From the IMG/VR virus record IMGVR_UViG_3300005289_000052, positions 62,001-126,000 of that record: 64,000 nucleotides of DNA; one strand, 5' to 3'. Shown here one piece after another: positions 1-7,745 of this stretch. The stretch's first letter is position 1. Each line of letters begins with the position of its first letter. The DNA is from a virus. The position numbers and the translations under genes were made by a program. The notes under the pieces are model-generated. The model did no database searches. It saw nothing but the letters and a program-made list of their open reading frames with translations, and was not told where the DNA came from.

Positions 1-6
1 TTTCGC

Positions 7-2187
7 TTATTGCTCTTGAGTGGCAACAACGATTTTGTTGGTAAGAACTTTATCCAACCCCTTCACTTTGATGATGGCCATGGCAGGGAGGTGGTTGATG
101 TGCAGGTTACGCGGTTGCACCATGGCTTCCGGGTAAGTACCGCCATCACGTTGAACCATCATGCTGGAAGCCAGCTCAGGAATCCACGCGTGCACACCGA
201 AGGTGAGCGGGTCGATGCCTTCGGATTGGCCCATGCGGGTCAGACCGATGATGATGGTGTCCTTCATACGGAAGTCGAAGGAGGACTCGATTTGGTATTC
301 TGGGAAAGCAATACCGAAGGTGCGGCTGTCGCCGACGACCATCAGGTGACGCTGGAGAACCACGTCGGTACCGATCAGCAGCTTCGGCTGTTGCGAGCCA
401 GTTACGGCAGCGTTCAGCGCAGGCTGGTAGCCGGTGTCGCGGTACATGCGGTAGGACACGTCACGGATGGCGTTAACCAGGATGGCGTTGATGTCTTGCG
501 CACGGTCCATGTCACGGATGGAGTTGATCTCTTGCTCCAGATCAATTTCCTTCTCTTCGAAGAAAGGCTTGATCAGGAAGCGACCAACACCTTCCACTTC
601 TGGGATGGTGTCTTGACGCTTGACGGCCTTGGCGTAGGCCTTCAGGGTTTCTGCGTAGTTCAACAGGCGGGTAACCGCGTTGTTGGTGTTACGCACGCGC
701 ACGGCGTTGATCAGCATTTCCAGGTCGCGAGCGTCGCGGTTCGAACCGGCCGGGGAAGGCGCGGAGATCGGAGCACCCAGCGGGATGTGGAAACGGAAGG
801 TGCGGTCGTTGGTGTCCAGCAGCAGACCACGAGTACGACGGTTGCTGTTGGTACGAGCAGCTTTCAGATCGTAAGCAACAACGGCAGCGCCTTTCAGCGA
901 AGCAACGATTGGAGCACCAGCGCCGGAGACCAGGCTGATTTCTTTACCGTCGGCACCGACGATGGAGTCAACAGTCACAGGGGAGCTGTACACACGGCCG
1001 TTACCGAGCTGAGTGTCGAAGTCGCCGTTCAGGTTGACAGCCAGGCGCACGGTCACGTTGGCAGCGGTGATGGCAGCCAGCAGAGTAGGTGCAACGCCAG
1101 CGGTGGTGAGGGTGTCTTTGTCCAGGACCAGGTCAGCGGTCTTGAAGTTCAGGTTCATCTCACGGTTGGCGCCTTCAACCGACTTCACGAAGTGGCTACG
1201 AGCCAGACGTGCAGTCACATACTTCACAGCTTCGCCGTCGGCGAGCTGGATGTAGATGTTTTCCAGACCGATCGAGTTGTCGATCGCGTCGGTGTGGTCG
1301 ATGATGCCAGCGCCGATCAGGCCAGGGTGTTGGGACAGACCCAGCAGGTTCAGCTCAACGTTGATTGCCAGCGGGGCAGTCGGTACGTCGATGTTGCTGA
1401 TGCGGCGAACAACTGGGGCTACCAGTGCTTCGTCGATGAACTTGTCTGCGTTGCCGCCGTTGGCGAGAACGACAGGAACCAGGCTGGTGGATTCGTCGGC
1501 CAGGATTTTGTGGTCCATGGCAGCTTCGACCAGGTTCTTACGGTTCCAGTCAGTCACCTTACCGGTGTTGCTGTGCTGGATGGCGTTGTGAACCAGGGTA
1601 CGACGAACGGTGATGTCCAGGCCGCCTTGCTCTGGCGGTACGACGGTGGTCGGGTACCACATCTCGGAGAAGCTGTCCTGTACGGCAGCTTTCACGTTGA
1701 AGACGATGGAGTAAGGCAGGAACTTGGCCAGCTCACGTTCGTCGAACGATTCCAGGGATGGGGTGTCACGGGTGTCAACGACACCAGCAGCGCCGCTCGA
1801 ACCGATGTCGACGACGTTGTCACCGGAAGCCTGGGAGCGCATGGCGACTTCGGCGTATTCGGCCGGGTTACCAGCAGCCATGGCAGCGATCGCACCGGCT
1901 TGCAGTTGGGTATCGGTCAGATCTTCTTCGCCGTCTTCACCAGCTTCACCATCTTCCAGGGAAGGGCGCAGCGATGCGAAAGCGTCTTTGATCTCACGGC
2001 CGATGTCTTTGGCGCGGCGATCCAGTTCTTGGAACTGGCCGTCGTCCAGCGACTCCATGGAGATCAGTTGACCGGTGATGTCTTTGGAAGCAACGTCGGT
2101 GCCTTGGGCCGCGATGGTTTGACGCAGGGCAGAGACGACGTTGTTCAGAGGCGAACCAGCAGAGCCTTTGAATTTCAGGAATGACAT
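7..2187 (-). CDS. Probable major capsid protein (phiKZ gp120-like)
   Basis: This 726-residue protein would form the shell of the head. The size matches the phiKZ major capsid protein (about 750 residues). Residues 70-140 are acidic and low in complexity, and residues 143-146 read PSLE, which fits the (S/A/G)-x-E site used by phiKZ-type prohead proteases. Cutting there would remove about 146 residues, close to the 163 removed in phiKZ. The rest is rich in beta structure and has no membrane segment or enzyme motif. An AAAAAGGA ribosome site lies before the start, with a small hairpin just upstream. It stands alone at the window edge, with its own long leader. The family call rests on size, architecture and the processing site, not on an alignment. 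Confidence 0.68.
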   Translation of the reverse strand: MSFLKFKGSAGSPLNNVVSALRQTIAAQGTDVASKDITGQLISMESLDDGQFQELDRRAKDIGREIKDAFASLRPSLEDGEAGEDGEEDLTDTQLQAGAIAAMAAGNPAEYAEVAMRSQASGDNVVDIGSSGAAGVVDTRDTPSLESFDERELAKFLPYSIVFNVKAAVQDSFSEMWYPTTVVPPEQGGLDITVRRTLVHNAIQHSNTGKVTDWNRKNLVEAAMDHKILADESTSLVPVVLANGGNADKFIDEALVAPVVRRISNIDVPTAPLAINVELNLLGLSQHPGLIGAGIIDHTDAIDNSIGLENIYIQLADGEAVKYVTARLARSHFVKSVEGANREMNLNFKTADLVLDKDTLTTAGVAPTLLAAITAANVTVRLAVNLNGDFDTQLGNGRVYSSPVTVDSIVGADGKEISLVSGAGAPIVASLKGAAVVAYDLKAARTNSNRRTRGLLLDTNDRTFRFHIPLGAPISAPSPAGSNRDARDLEMLINAVRVRNTNNAVTRLLNYAETLKAYAKAVKRQDTIPEVEGVGRFLIKPFFEEKEIDLEQEINSIRDMDRAQDINAILVNAIRDVSYRMYRDTGYQPALNAAVTGSQQPKLLIGTDVVLQRHLMVVGDSRTFGIAFPEYQIESSFDFRMKDTIIIGLTRMGQSEGIDPLTFGVHAWIPELASSMMVQRDGGTYPEAMVQPRNLHINHLPAMAIIKVKGLDKVLTNKIVVATQEQ

Positions 2188-2357
2188 ATCGATGTGTCCT
2201 TTTTACTTTCACGAAAGTACAAGTGGGGTGGAATCGGCACGCTGCCTTAACCAGTTGCGACAAAACAACGGTTCGGTTATAGCTGCTATATAATTAAACA
2301 TTTACAGCAAACCGATGTTGCAGAGTCATTGAAACATAAAATACGTATTTACGTACT
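2188..2357 (-). promoter_or_regulatory. Leader and likely late promoter region of the capsid gene
   Basis: This AT-rich gap precedes the capsid gene. It holds a perfect palindrome TATAGCTGCTATA (2278-2290) next to an AT run, and a second inverted repeat ACTTTC/GAAAGT (2205-2218) immediately before the ribosome site, which could be a stabilising 5' mRNA hairpin. No TATATTAC early motif is present, in keeping with late expression. Which base starts transcription cannot be read from the sequence. Confidence 0.4.
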
Positions 2358-2900
2358 TCAAGGTTTACCGAGAGAACTTAAGTACTCCCGGAAGAAGTCG
2401 GAGCGGGCGACGTTGGTCAATCCACAAGCGATAACCCAGCGGGTCATCAACTCGTCGAGGAAGGTCTCTCCGTTGACATAGGGAGATTCGCCCATCTGTC
2501 CTAAGATAGGTGTAATAACTAACGTATCAGATTCAACTGATTGCACACAAAGAGTGTACTCATCGTTAGTTGCATCGTCACGACCAAGCCATGCTTCATC
2601 AGCATTGAAGCCGTTGGCACCCTTGGCACGCAGGTAGTCAACGATCTGACTGATCTTGCGATACCTATCTTCTGAACCCTTCGGAGGGTCACACAGAAGC
2701 AAGGTGCAAGTCGACGGGAAGGTCTCCGCAAAGGCACGAGTGAACAGTGCTTCACGCTTCTCATTGAGCAGGACATATTTGGCTACATCCTCAGGGGATA
2801 GTATAGCCGTCAACTGGTGGAAGTCATTCACCGTTGCCAAATCGACTTTAGCGTATTCCAAGGCTCGCTTGAGCCAAAGGGGTACCAAGACTACTCTCAT
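2358..2900 (-). CDS. Hypothetical protein, 180 aa
   Basis: I do not recognise this protein. It is soluble, with a mixed alpha/beta look and no signal peptide. Its GGAG ribosome site is 9 bases before the ATG. It starts 30 bases from the start of the divergent helicase gene, so the two must share a very short control region. Its stop lies about 170 bases from the capsid gene, which points the same way. Confidence 0.8.
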   Translation of the reverse strand: MRVVLVPLWLKRALEYAKVDLATVNDFHQLTAILSPEDVAKYVLLNEKREALFTRAFAETFPSTCTLLLCDPPKGSEDRYRKISQIVDYLRAKGANGFNADEAWLGRDDATNDEYTLCVQSVESDTLVITPILGQMGESPYVNGETFLDELMTRWVIACGLTNVARSDFFREYLSSLGKP

Positions 2901-2930
2901 TTATACAGACTCCGCGTTAGGAAAACCGTG

Positions 2931-4481
2931 ATGGATGAAAAACTGCTATTGATACAGGTGATCACACTCCTGTATCGAGAAAGCCAACTAGAGACTCGGA
3001 ACTCAAACTCGAGCGAGCTGGCTGCCTCAGTTGTGGCCACTGTCCGTATCCCAGAAACGGCGATGGAGGCCGATCGCGGACGTGAATCTCTCAAGGCTTT
3101 GAAGAACACCGCATCAGCGATGATCTCTAATCCCCCGAGCCAGGATTATGACAGGACTATCCTGCTTCAAAAGATACGTGTAAACGTTGGGGACGAGGAC
3201 GAACTGTATCAGGCCTTCGAAGCTGCCACTCACCCCATTGACAATGAGGCTTGGCTCAAGAAAGCAATCTTAGAGTATCGTGCTGAACTGAACGCGTTCA
3301 TGAACCGTTTCCAGATCACCGACATTCTTAAGCAAGCTTATTCGGCTTCGACCTTTAACCCACATGGTGTTGACTGGAAGAATTTCGTCCACGATATCAT
3401 GGGTAGCCTCGAACCACTGGCTCAAACTCAGACGGTTGAACAGAACCCTGCAATTGTAGGCTCTGTAGACCTCGATGACGATGAAGCAGTGATGGCCCTG
3501 ATGAACCAGGCACAGGAAGAGCTATCGACCGCTGGTGTGCTTCGTACGGGCTGGCAGGGCGTTAACGCTATGTGTGGCGACCAAGACGGCTTCCGTCGTG
3601 GTGAGTTCATTCTGGTAGGTGCACTGCAACACAACTTTAAAACCGGCTTTACACTGAACCTGTTTAAACAGTTCGGCTTGTACAACCGACCGTACATGCG
3701 TGACCCGTCGAAGAAACCACTGCTCCTGCACATCTCCGCAGAGAACAACCTCATCGACAACGTTATGCAGCTCTACGTCTCTATTAAGGAGAACGAAACA
3801 GGCGAAGCAGTATCGATCCGTGGCGTGGATCAAGCAGAAGCTGCTGCGTACGTTAAGAGCCGCATGATGGGCAACGGGTACCACATCCGCATGCTGCGGG
3901 TAGACCCATCGATGTTCAGCTACCGCGACCTGTTCGACTTGATCACCAAGTACGAGTCGGAAGGTTACGAAGTACACGCTTGTGTGTTCGACTACCTGAA
4001 CATGATCTCGAAGAAGGGCTGCCAACAAGGTCCTCACGGCTTCGAGACTCGCGACCTCGTGCGTCGTGTGCGTAACTTCACTGCACCCCGTGGCATTACC
4101 TTCATTACTCCCCATCAGCTCTCCACGCAGGCTAAAGAGCTGGTACGGCAACAGATCGAGAACTTCGTTCAAGAGATTGCTAACAAAGGCTACTACGACT
4201 CCTGTCGGACTGTCGACCAAGAGGTGGACATGGAGATCTCGATCCACATCGAGAAATTCAACGGTGAGTCGTTCCTCACGATACAACGTGGTAAACACCG
4301 TAAGATCACAATCACCCCTGAGAAGGATCTGTACTGCGTCCTCAAGTTTGAGAAGATCGGTAACATCCCTGATGACTACGGTAAAGTGAACCGCACCTTG
4401 AGAAAGGTTGGTGGTCGGCCTGAGTCAGATGGTGGCAACGCCAATGTCTGGTGGGACTCGCAAGAAAAAGAAGCAGCATAG
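2931..4481 (+). CDS. DnaB-like replicative helicase
   Basis: This 516-residue protein probably unwinds DNA at the phage replication fork. The C-terminal half has a RecA/DnaB core: GEFILVGA followed by QHNFKTGF at the P-loop position, a Walker B-like segment HACVFDYLNMI, and a sensor-like PHQLSTQAKEL. The P-loop keeps Lys-Thr but lacks the usual Gly-Lys pair, as in other divergent phage helicases of this class. The N-terminal third is alpha-helical and could serve as the dimerisation domain. I chose ATG 2931, which has TTAGGA just upstream, over a more upstream start at 2817 that would run through the divergent gene. It is the only plus-strand gene in the first 18 kb. Confidence 0.75.
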   Translation: MDEKLLLIQVITLLYRESQLETRNSNSSELAASVVATVRIPETAMEADRGRESLKALKNTASAMISNPPSQDYDRTILLQKIRVNVGDEDELYQAFEAATHPIDNEAWLKKAILEYRAELNAFMNRFQITDILKQAYSASTFNPHGVDWKNFVHDIMGSLEPLAQTQTVEQNPAIVGSVDLDDDEAVMALMNQAQEELSTAGVLRTGWQGVNAMCGDQDGFRRGEFILVGALQHNFKTGFTLNLFKQFGLYNRPYMRDPSKKPLLLHISAENNLIDNVMQLYVSIKENETGEAVSIRGVDQAEAAAYVKSRMMGNGYHIRMLRVDPSMFSYRDLFDLITKYESEGYEVHACVFDYLNMISKKGCQQGPHGFETRDLVRRVRNFTAPRGITFITPHQLSTQAKELVRQQIENFVQEIANKGYYDSCRTVDQEVDMEISIHIEKFNGESFLTIQRGKHRKITITPEKDLYCVLKFEKIGNIPDDYGKVNRTLRKVGGRPESDGGNANVWWDSQEKEAA

Positions 4482-4492
4482 CCAAAACGAGC

Positions 4493-4550
4493 AAAAAAAA
4501 AGAGTCTAACGCGGACTCCAGAGTACAGAGACCCGAAGGTCTCTGTACTC
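4493..4550. terminator. Bidirectional terminator region between convergent genes
   Basis: Two hairpins lie between the helicase and the convergent gene. At 4521-4550 there is a perfect 13-bp stem with a CGAA loop (UUCG when read from the minus strand). At 4502-4518 a GAGTC/GACTC stem abuts an A-tract (4493-4501), which is a U-tract in minus-strand RNA. Confidence 0.8.
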
Positions 4551-4555
4551 ACCCT

Positions 4556-4897
4556 TTATGCCCCTTCTTTACCAAGCTTCATGTGCAGGGCGAAGTATGC
4601 CTGGCGCACAGCGTCTTCCAACGTGTGAGACCAGACCGTAACTTCTTCATCGTCGTCATTAATCGGCAGACAGGTGATCTGTACAATGCGATCGACTTCC
4701 AACATTGCCTGAGCCACGTCGTCGGAGATCCCAGCGATCGTTTGTAGATGCTCGATGGCATCTTCAATAGTCGTGTTGGGAGCATCACGGTACTCGTTAA
4801 CCAGGATGGTCAGAGAACCCGAGGTGAGATCCTGGATGTCAGCCAGCATCACTTCCAGAGAAAGCTCAGGCGCTTCTGGAGCGCTGTTGTCCATCAT
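4556..4897 (-). CDS. Hypothetical protein, 113 aa
   Basis: This small acidic, mostly helical protein is unknown to me. It is the last gene of a minus-strand run and overlaps the gene before it by 4 bases (ATGA), so the two are probably translated together. No motif or membrane segment is visible. Confidence 0.75.
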   Translation of the reverse strand: MMDNSAPEAPELSLEVMLADIQDLTSGSLTILVNEYRDAPNTTIEDAIEHLQTIAGISDDVAQAMLEVDRIVQITCLPINDDDEEVTVWSHTLEDAVRQAYFALHMKLGKEGA

Positions 4898-5259
4898 TCT
4901 TCAGCACTCGCTTGACGGACTACTGTCGGACGCATGAAGATTTCCTCGAGGTAGTCGTTGGTTTCCTCAGCTTCTTCCAGCGAACCGGAATTGCAGAGGT
5001 AGTCCAGAACGCGGAAGGTGACATGGAAGGTATCGCCACCAGGCTTACCCTTGACCACATAACCCATGCCTTGCAGCTTCTTGATCATGCGCCCGATGCT
5101 GACGTCACGGATGCTGTCGGTCTTGGTCAGACCCCGCAGTTCAGCACGAGTGAATTCCAGGGTGATGTCGTTGGTGACGCCGAGTTTGATCAGCAGTTCA
5201 AAACGATCACACATCTTTTTGTTAACGTGGTCAGCCAGTGCTTTGGTGCTAAGAGCCAT
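4894..5259 (-). CDS. Hypothetical protein, possible winged-helix fold
   Basis: The 121-residue protein has helix-rich N-terminal segments followed by IGRMIKKLQGMGYVVKGKPG, which looks like the recognition helix and wing of a small winged-helix DNA-binding domain. That reading is an inference from pattern only. The ribosome site AAGGA lies in a small palindrome TCCT-CAGA-AGGA upstream of the start. The stop overlaps the next start by 4 bases. Confidence 0.75.
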   Translation of the reverse strand: MALSTKALADHVNKKMCDRFELLIKLGVTNDITLEFTRAELRGLTKTDSIRDVSIGRMIKKLQGMGYVVKGKPGGDTFHVTFRVLDYLCNSGSLEEAEETNDYLEEIFMRPTVVRQASAEE

Positions 5260-5280
5260 TGTTACTTTCCTTCTGAGGAT

Positions 5281-5577
5281 TTACTTCTTCGGTTCAAGGA
5301 CAACGTATTCGCTGCCCCGTTTCTTTTTCAGGGTGTAGTTCCCTGGGATGAAACACAGGGCTTCGCTGGTGCTGATTGCTTTGCCCCGGCGAGGGACTGG
5401 CGTCGGTGTATCAGGGACAACCTCGAGGATCGCCGTGAACGTACGCATCATCGCCCCTTGAGGCAACAACATGTAGTAGGTTTCTCGAAGGGTGCCATGG
5501 CGCGGTGAGTGAGAGCTTTCGCTTTTCACCCATTCGTTACGAGGGAACTGTTCTTCCTCGTAAGTTTCACTGGACAT
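5281..5577 (-). CDS. Hypothetical protein, 98 aa
   Basis: This small soluble protein ends in a basic segment and has no motif I can name. Its start codon overlaps the stop region of the preceding gene by 1 base (shared position 5577), so it is the second gene of the unit that begins at the early-type promoter near 5920. Confidence 0.75.
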   Translation of the reverse strand: MSSETYEEEQFPRNEWVKSESSHSPRHGTLRETYYMLLPQGAMMRTFTAILEVVPDTPTPVPRRGKAISTSEALCFIPGNYTLKKKRGSEYVVLEPKK

Positions 5578-5849
5578 TACGGTTTGCCAGCAAAGTGTGG
5601 TTCCAGAATCCAGATTTCTTTTTCGTTCTCGGTGCCGATGTCGCCGTCTTTCACTTGACGGATCTTGACGTTCGGTACATAGACCATGCTTTCGCCGATG
5701 ATTGCTTTGTCACCGTGGACGCCGTGGTTGGCATACGTGGTGTTCTTGACGATGGCACCGTAGCCTGCGTCGATTGCTTCGACTTTACATTCGTCGTTTT
5801 TGGAAAGGACTTTCCAATGATGATTTGGATGATTAACTGGGTTTTGCAT
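5577..5849 (-). CDS. Hypothetical protein, first gene after an early promoter
   Basis: This 90-residue soluble protein is of unknown function. It is the first gene downstream of the TATATTAC-type promoter near 5920, so it is expected to be made early in infection. Its ribosome site GGAGG sits in the palindrome TCCT-A-AGGA at 5857-5865. Confidence 0.78.
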   Translation of the reverse strand: MQNPVNHPNHHWKVLSKNDECKVEAIDAGYGAIVKNTTYANHGVHGDKAIIGESMVYVPNVKIRQVKDGDIGTENEKEIWILEPHFAGKP

Positions 5850-5907
5850 ATTCGCCTCCTAAGGACTAAGTTTATAGAGAACAGTTTTAGATTAGTCTAA
5901 TCTGTTC

Positions 5908-5932
5908 ACCTAGGTAATATACACTTGAGATT
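5908..5932 (-). promoter_or_regulatory. Early-type phage promoter (TATATTAC)
   Basis: On the minus strand this site reads CTCAAGTG-TATATTAC-CTA. TATATTAC is the motif known from phiKZ early promoters, used by the virion RNA polymerase. It lies about 65 bases before the gene at 5849, and related sites occur near 18130, 26298, 29754, 37568 and 53777. Confidence 0.75.
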
Positions 5933-6494
5933 TATTTCATTCAGTATCTTTCTACTTTGTCCCTGTATGTCCAGAGTTTTGTAATTGCTTACATACCTGC
6001 GCTACTTTAATGAGAGCGATATGATATCGCCTCAGGGGAATAATAATCAACAACGCAACTAGGAAAACGTACCAATGGAAGCGCATAATGGCGAGTCCGG
6101 GGGAGCACGTCACCAAGGAGCAAGGTGGCGTCCATGGAATCTCGCATCGGTACATTAGCTGTAGATACACCCGCAACAAAAACTATAAACGCTGTATCGC
6201 CCCTAACGGGATGGCTTACTGATAGATTGGCTTTGGCGGTTGCAAGCTCATCAATGCTTCGACACCCCCTTCGCTACGTGGATCTGAAACACCGCGTCTG
6301 TGAACCAGCAACAGAAGATTGTCTCTTTGTCGAGTCGCCCATCGGGCACCACGAAGGAATCGTTCTGTCTATTCTGTCGGGTCCGTATCATCCGTTGCTA
6401 AGGCAAGTTTGTACAAATACCCGTAATTATGTGAGAGAGTTCCTCGAACTTTCACAACCGGTGTTCCCGTGGCCAATGGGCATAAAAGCCCAAA
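5933..6494. other. Intergenic island with no certain gene
   Basis: About 560 bases separate the early promoter at 5908-5932 from the terminator at 6495-6530. I find no tRNA cloverleaf here. Two weak reading frames are listed separately (5952-6086 minus and 6134-6502 plus). Codon use in the plus frame (ATA, AGA, AGG) differs from nearby genes, so this may instead be a leader, a small RNA or decayed sequence. Confidence 0.4.
5952..6086 (-). CDS. Possible 44-aa membrane peptide
   Basis: This frame encodes one strongly hydrophobic segment (YVFLVALLIII) followed by a basic tail, typical of small phage membrane peptides. The start at 6086 has only a weak GGA upstream, and the frame would end just short of the early promoter. 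It could equally be chance. Confidence 0.3.
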   Translation of the reverse strand: MRFHWYVFLVALLIIIPLRRYHIALIKVAQVCKQLQNSGHTGTK

Positions 6495-6502
6495 TGCACT
6501 AG
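6134..6502 (+). CDS. Doubtful plus-strand frame, 122 aa
   Basis: The frame is open for 122 codons and has AAGGAG 13 bases before this ATG (closer to a GTG at 6125). It runs against the direction of all nearby genes, uses codons that are rare in them, and its stop lies inside the hairpin at 6495-6530. I regard it as possible but unlikely. Confidence 0.25.
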   Translation: MESRIGTLAVDTPATKTINAVSPLTGWLTDRLALAVASSSMLRHPLRYVDLKHRVCEPATEDCLFVESPIGHHEGIVLSILSGPYHPLLRQVCTNTRNYVREFLELSQPVFPWPMGIKAQMH

Positions 6503-6530
6503 CATCCTTCTTCGGAGGGATGCTAGTGCA
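6495..6530. terminator. Strong hairpin with TTCG loop
   Basis: A 16-bp stem (one G-T pair) closes on a TTCG loop. It lies 12 bases beyond the stop of the minus-strand gene ending at 6542 and is followed on that strand by a T-rich stretch, so it should end that transcript. Confidence 0.75.
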
Positions 6531-6541
6531 GTCACGGTTCT

Positions 6542-6937
6542 TTATGCCGTCAGCTTCTTTTTAGGGATGCCAGCGTGTGGGAACAACCGCAGGGTAGTTG
6601 TGTACCCGTAAGTGTTACCACTGTAACCGTGGGTCTTTGGTAAATGTACCTCGAACACTGTAACACCGCACTCCTTGAACTTACGCTCCAAATAGGAGCC
6701 CAAGGAGACGATGAGGTCAATCTCTTTGTGTTCTGCGACCGAGTGTAGGTTGCCGTTCACCTCCATGTGGAAATATTGCTTCCGTGTTGCAAAACCATCA
6801 GCCTTCTGGTTATAGGAGAAAAACCCTACAGCGTCCATCCCCTGGTGATTGGGGGCTTCTGCTAACAGAATGATTTTGGTGTTGTCGGTTAAAGCCAGGC
6901 CTTCTCTACGCTCCACCGCTGCTTCAATGGTTGCCAT
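6542..6937 (-). CDS. Hypothetical protein, 131 aa
   Basis: This soluble protein has an alpha/beta pattern and no motif that I recognise. I chose the ATG at 6937 because it has GGAG 8 bases upstream; an ATG at 6967 has none. It is followed closely by a strong hairpin and seems to be the end of the unit that starts further upstream. Confidence 0.72.
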   Translation of the reverse strand: MATIEAAVERREGLALTDNTKIILLAEAPNHQGMDAVGFFSYNQKADGFATRKQYFHMEVNGNLHSVAEHKEIDLIVSLGSYLERKFKECGVTVFEVHLPKTHGYSGNTYGYTTTLRLFPHAGIPKKKLTA

Positions 6938-7079
6938 CTCTCGTACTCCATATCCCATTGATGACAAGAGAAACTCGGGGAGTTTTCTATTGTGTTAAGT
7001 GTTGGCAGTTACACCTCTGAAGTTTTGTTATTGGATGTTTCCTGCCGCGCGACGCTGAGCACGTCACACAATACGGGGT

Positions 7080-7574
7080 TTATGCCGTGAGTTGGCGCTG
7101 AGCCCACAACGACTCTTGTTCACGCTTTGCCGGATCGTTAGATGGCTCGGTGACATTGAAGGTGATCTGGTACAGCTTAACCGCGTTGTAGATGGTGTAT
7201 GCGGTCGTTTCAGGCACTTCGAGTACCTTCATAGCCTCAAGCAGAACCAGATCCGCCTGTGGCCTTGAGATACGTTTTGGCAAACCATCAACGGTAATCG
7301 ACAGATACTCACAGAGCATGTCGTGTACCACAGCAGCCTGACCATAAGCACCCCATGGTGGAATGATTGACCAGAAGGCACGAGGTACAGAAGCACCGTC
7401 CGTCAGATAGCCCGCAGGAACGTCGATCCATTGATTGCTACCCTTAGTCCCCAGGTAGTAACGAAACCCCTTCATAACGCGCCAGTAGTCCTTACCGAGG
7501 CGTTTGCTGGCTTCATGATCGTACGTCACCAACAGTTCAGCATCAAACTTTGTAAACCCTAGCAGTGTTGTCAT
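7080..7574 (-). CDS. DUF1353 family protein
   Basis: This 164-residue protein carries the DUF1353 signature: IDVPAGYLTDGASVPRAFW (residues 51-69), then a conserved VVHDMLCEYL. The family is common in tailed phages and some bacteria; its function is unknown, though the conserved His-Asp suggests metal or hydrolase chemistry. The start follows the stop of a 32-codon gene by one base, so translation is probably coupled. Confidence 0.75.
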   Translation of the reverse strand: MTTLLGFTKFDAELLVTYDHEASKRLGKDYWRVMKGFRYYLGTKGSNQWIDVPAGYLTDGASVPRAFWSIIPPWGAYGQAAVVHDMLCEYLSITVDGLPKRISRPQADLVLLEAMKVLEVPETTAYTIYNAVKLYQITFNVTEPSNDPAKREQESLWAQRQLTA

Positions 7575-7575
7575 G

Positions 7576-7674
7576 TTAGCCCCATGCTTTATATAGCTCG
7601 TACAGGCTCCAGCCCACTACGACAGTGATAAACAAACTATGTCCCCAATAGAAGCACAAGTCCCGTTTCGACAT
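7576..7674 (-). CDS. Small membrane peptide, 32 aa
   Basis: This short gene encodes a single hydrophobic segment (SLFITVVVGWSLY) after a basic N-terminus. GAGG lies upstream of the ATG at a normal distance, and its TAA is one base from the start of the DUF1353 gene, which argues that it is real. It is likely to be an inner-membrane peptide of unknown role. Confidence 0.65.
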   Translation of the reverse strand: MSKRDLCFYWGHSLFITVVVGWSLYELYKAWG

Positions 7675-7713
7675 GGAACTTACCTCAAGTAAATAAAGAC
7701 ATAAGAATGGGGC

Positions 7714-7743
7714 AAAAAAAAAGGGAGGCCGAAGCCCCCCTTT
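7714..7743 (-). terminator. Intrinsic terminator
   Basis: On the minus strand an AAAGGGGGGC/GCCTCCCTTT stem (one mismatch) with a TTCG loop runs into nine T residues. It directly follows the stop of the gene ending at 7746. Confidence 0.85.
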
Positions 7744-7745
7744 AG

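Noticed and set aside
10-2184. Open frame of 724 codons opposite the capsid gene
   Set aside because: It mirrors the capsid gene codon for codon; strong codon bias there removes stop codons on the other strand. The product has no motifs and there is no ribosome site.
2817-2930. Upstream helicase start at 2817
   Set aside because: It would overlap the divergent gene and has no ribosome site; ATG 2931 does.
5933-6541. tRNA genes in the gene-poor island
   Set aside because: I found no cloverleaf, no GTTC-A-A loop with matching stems, and no CCA end.
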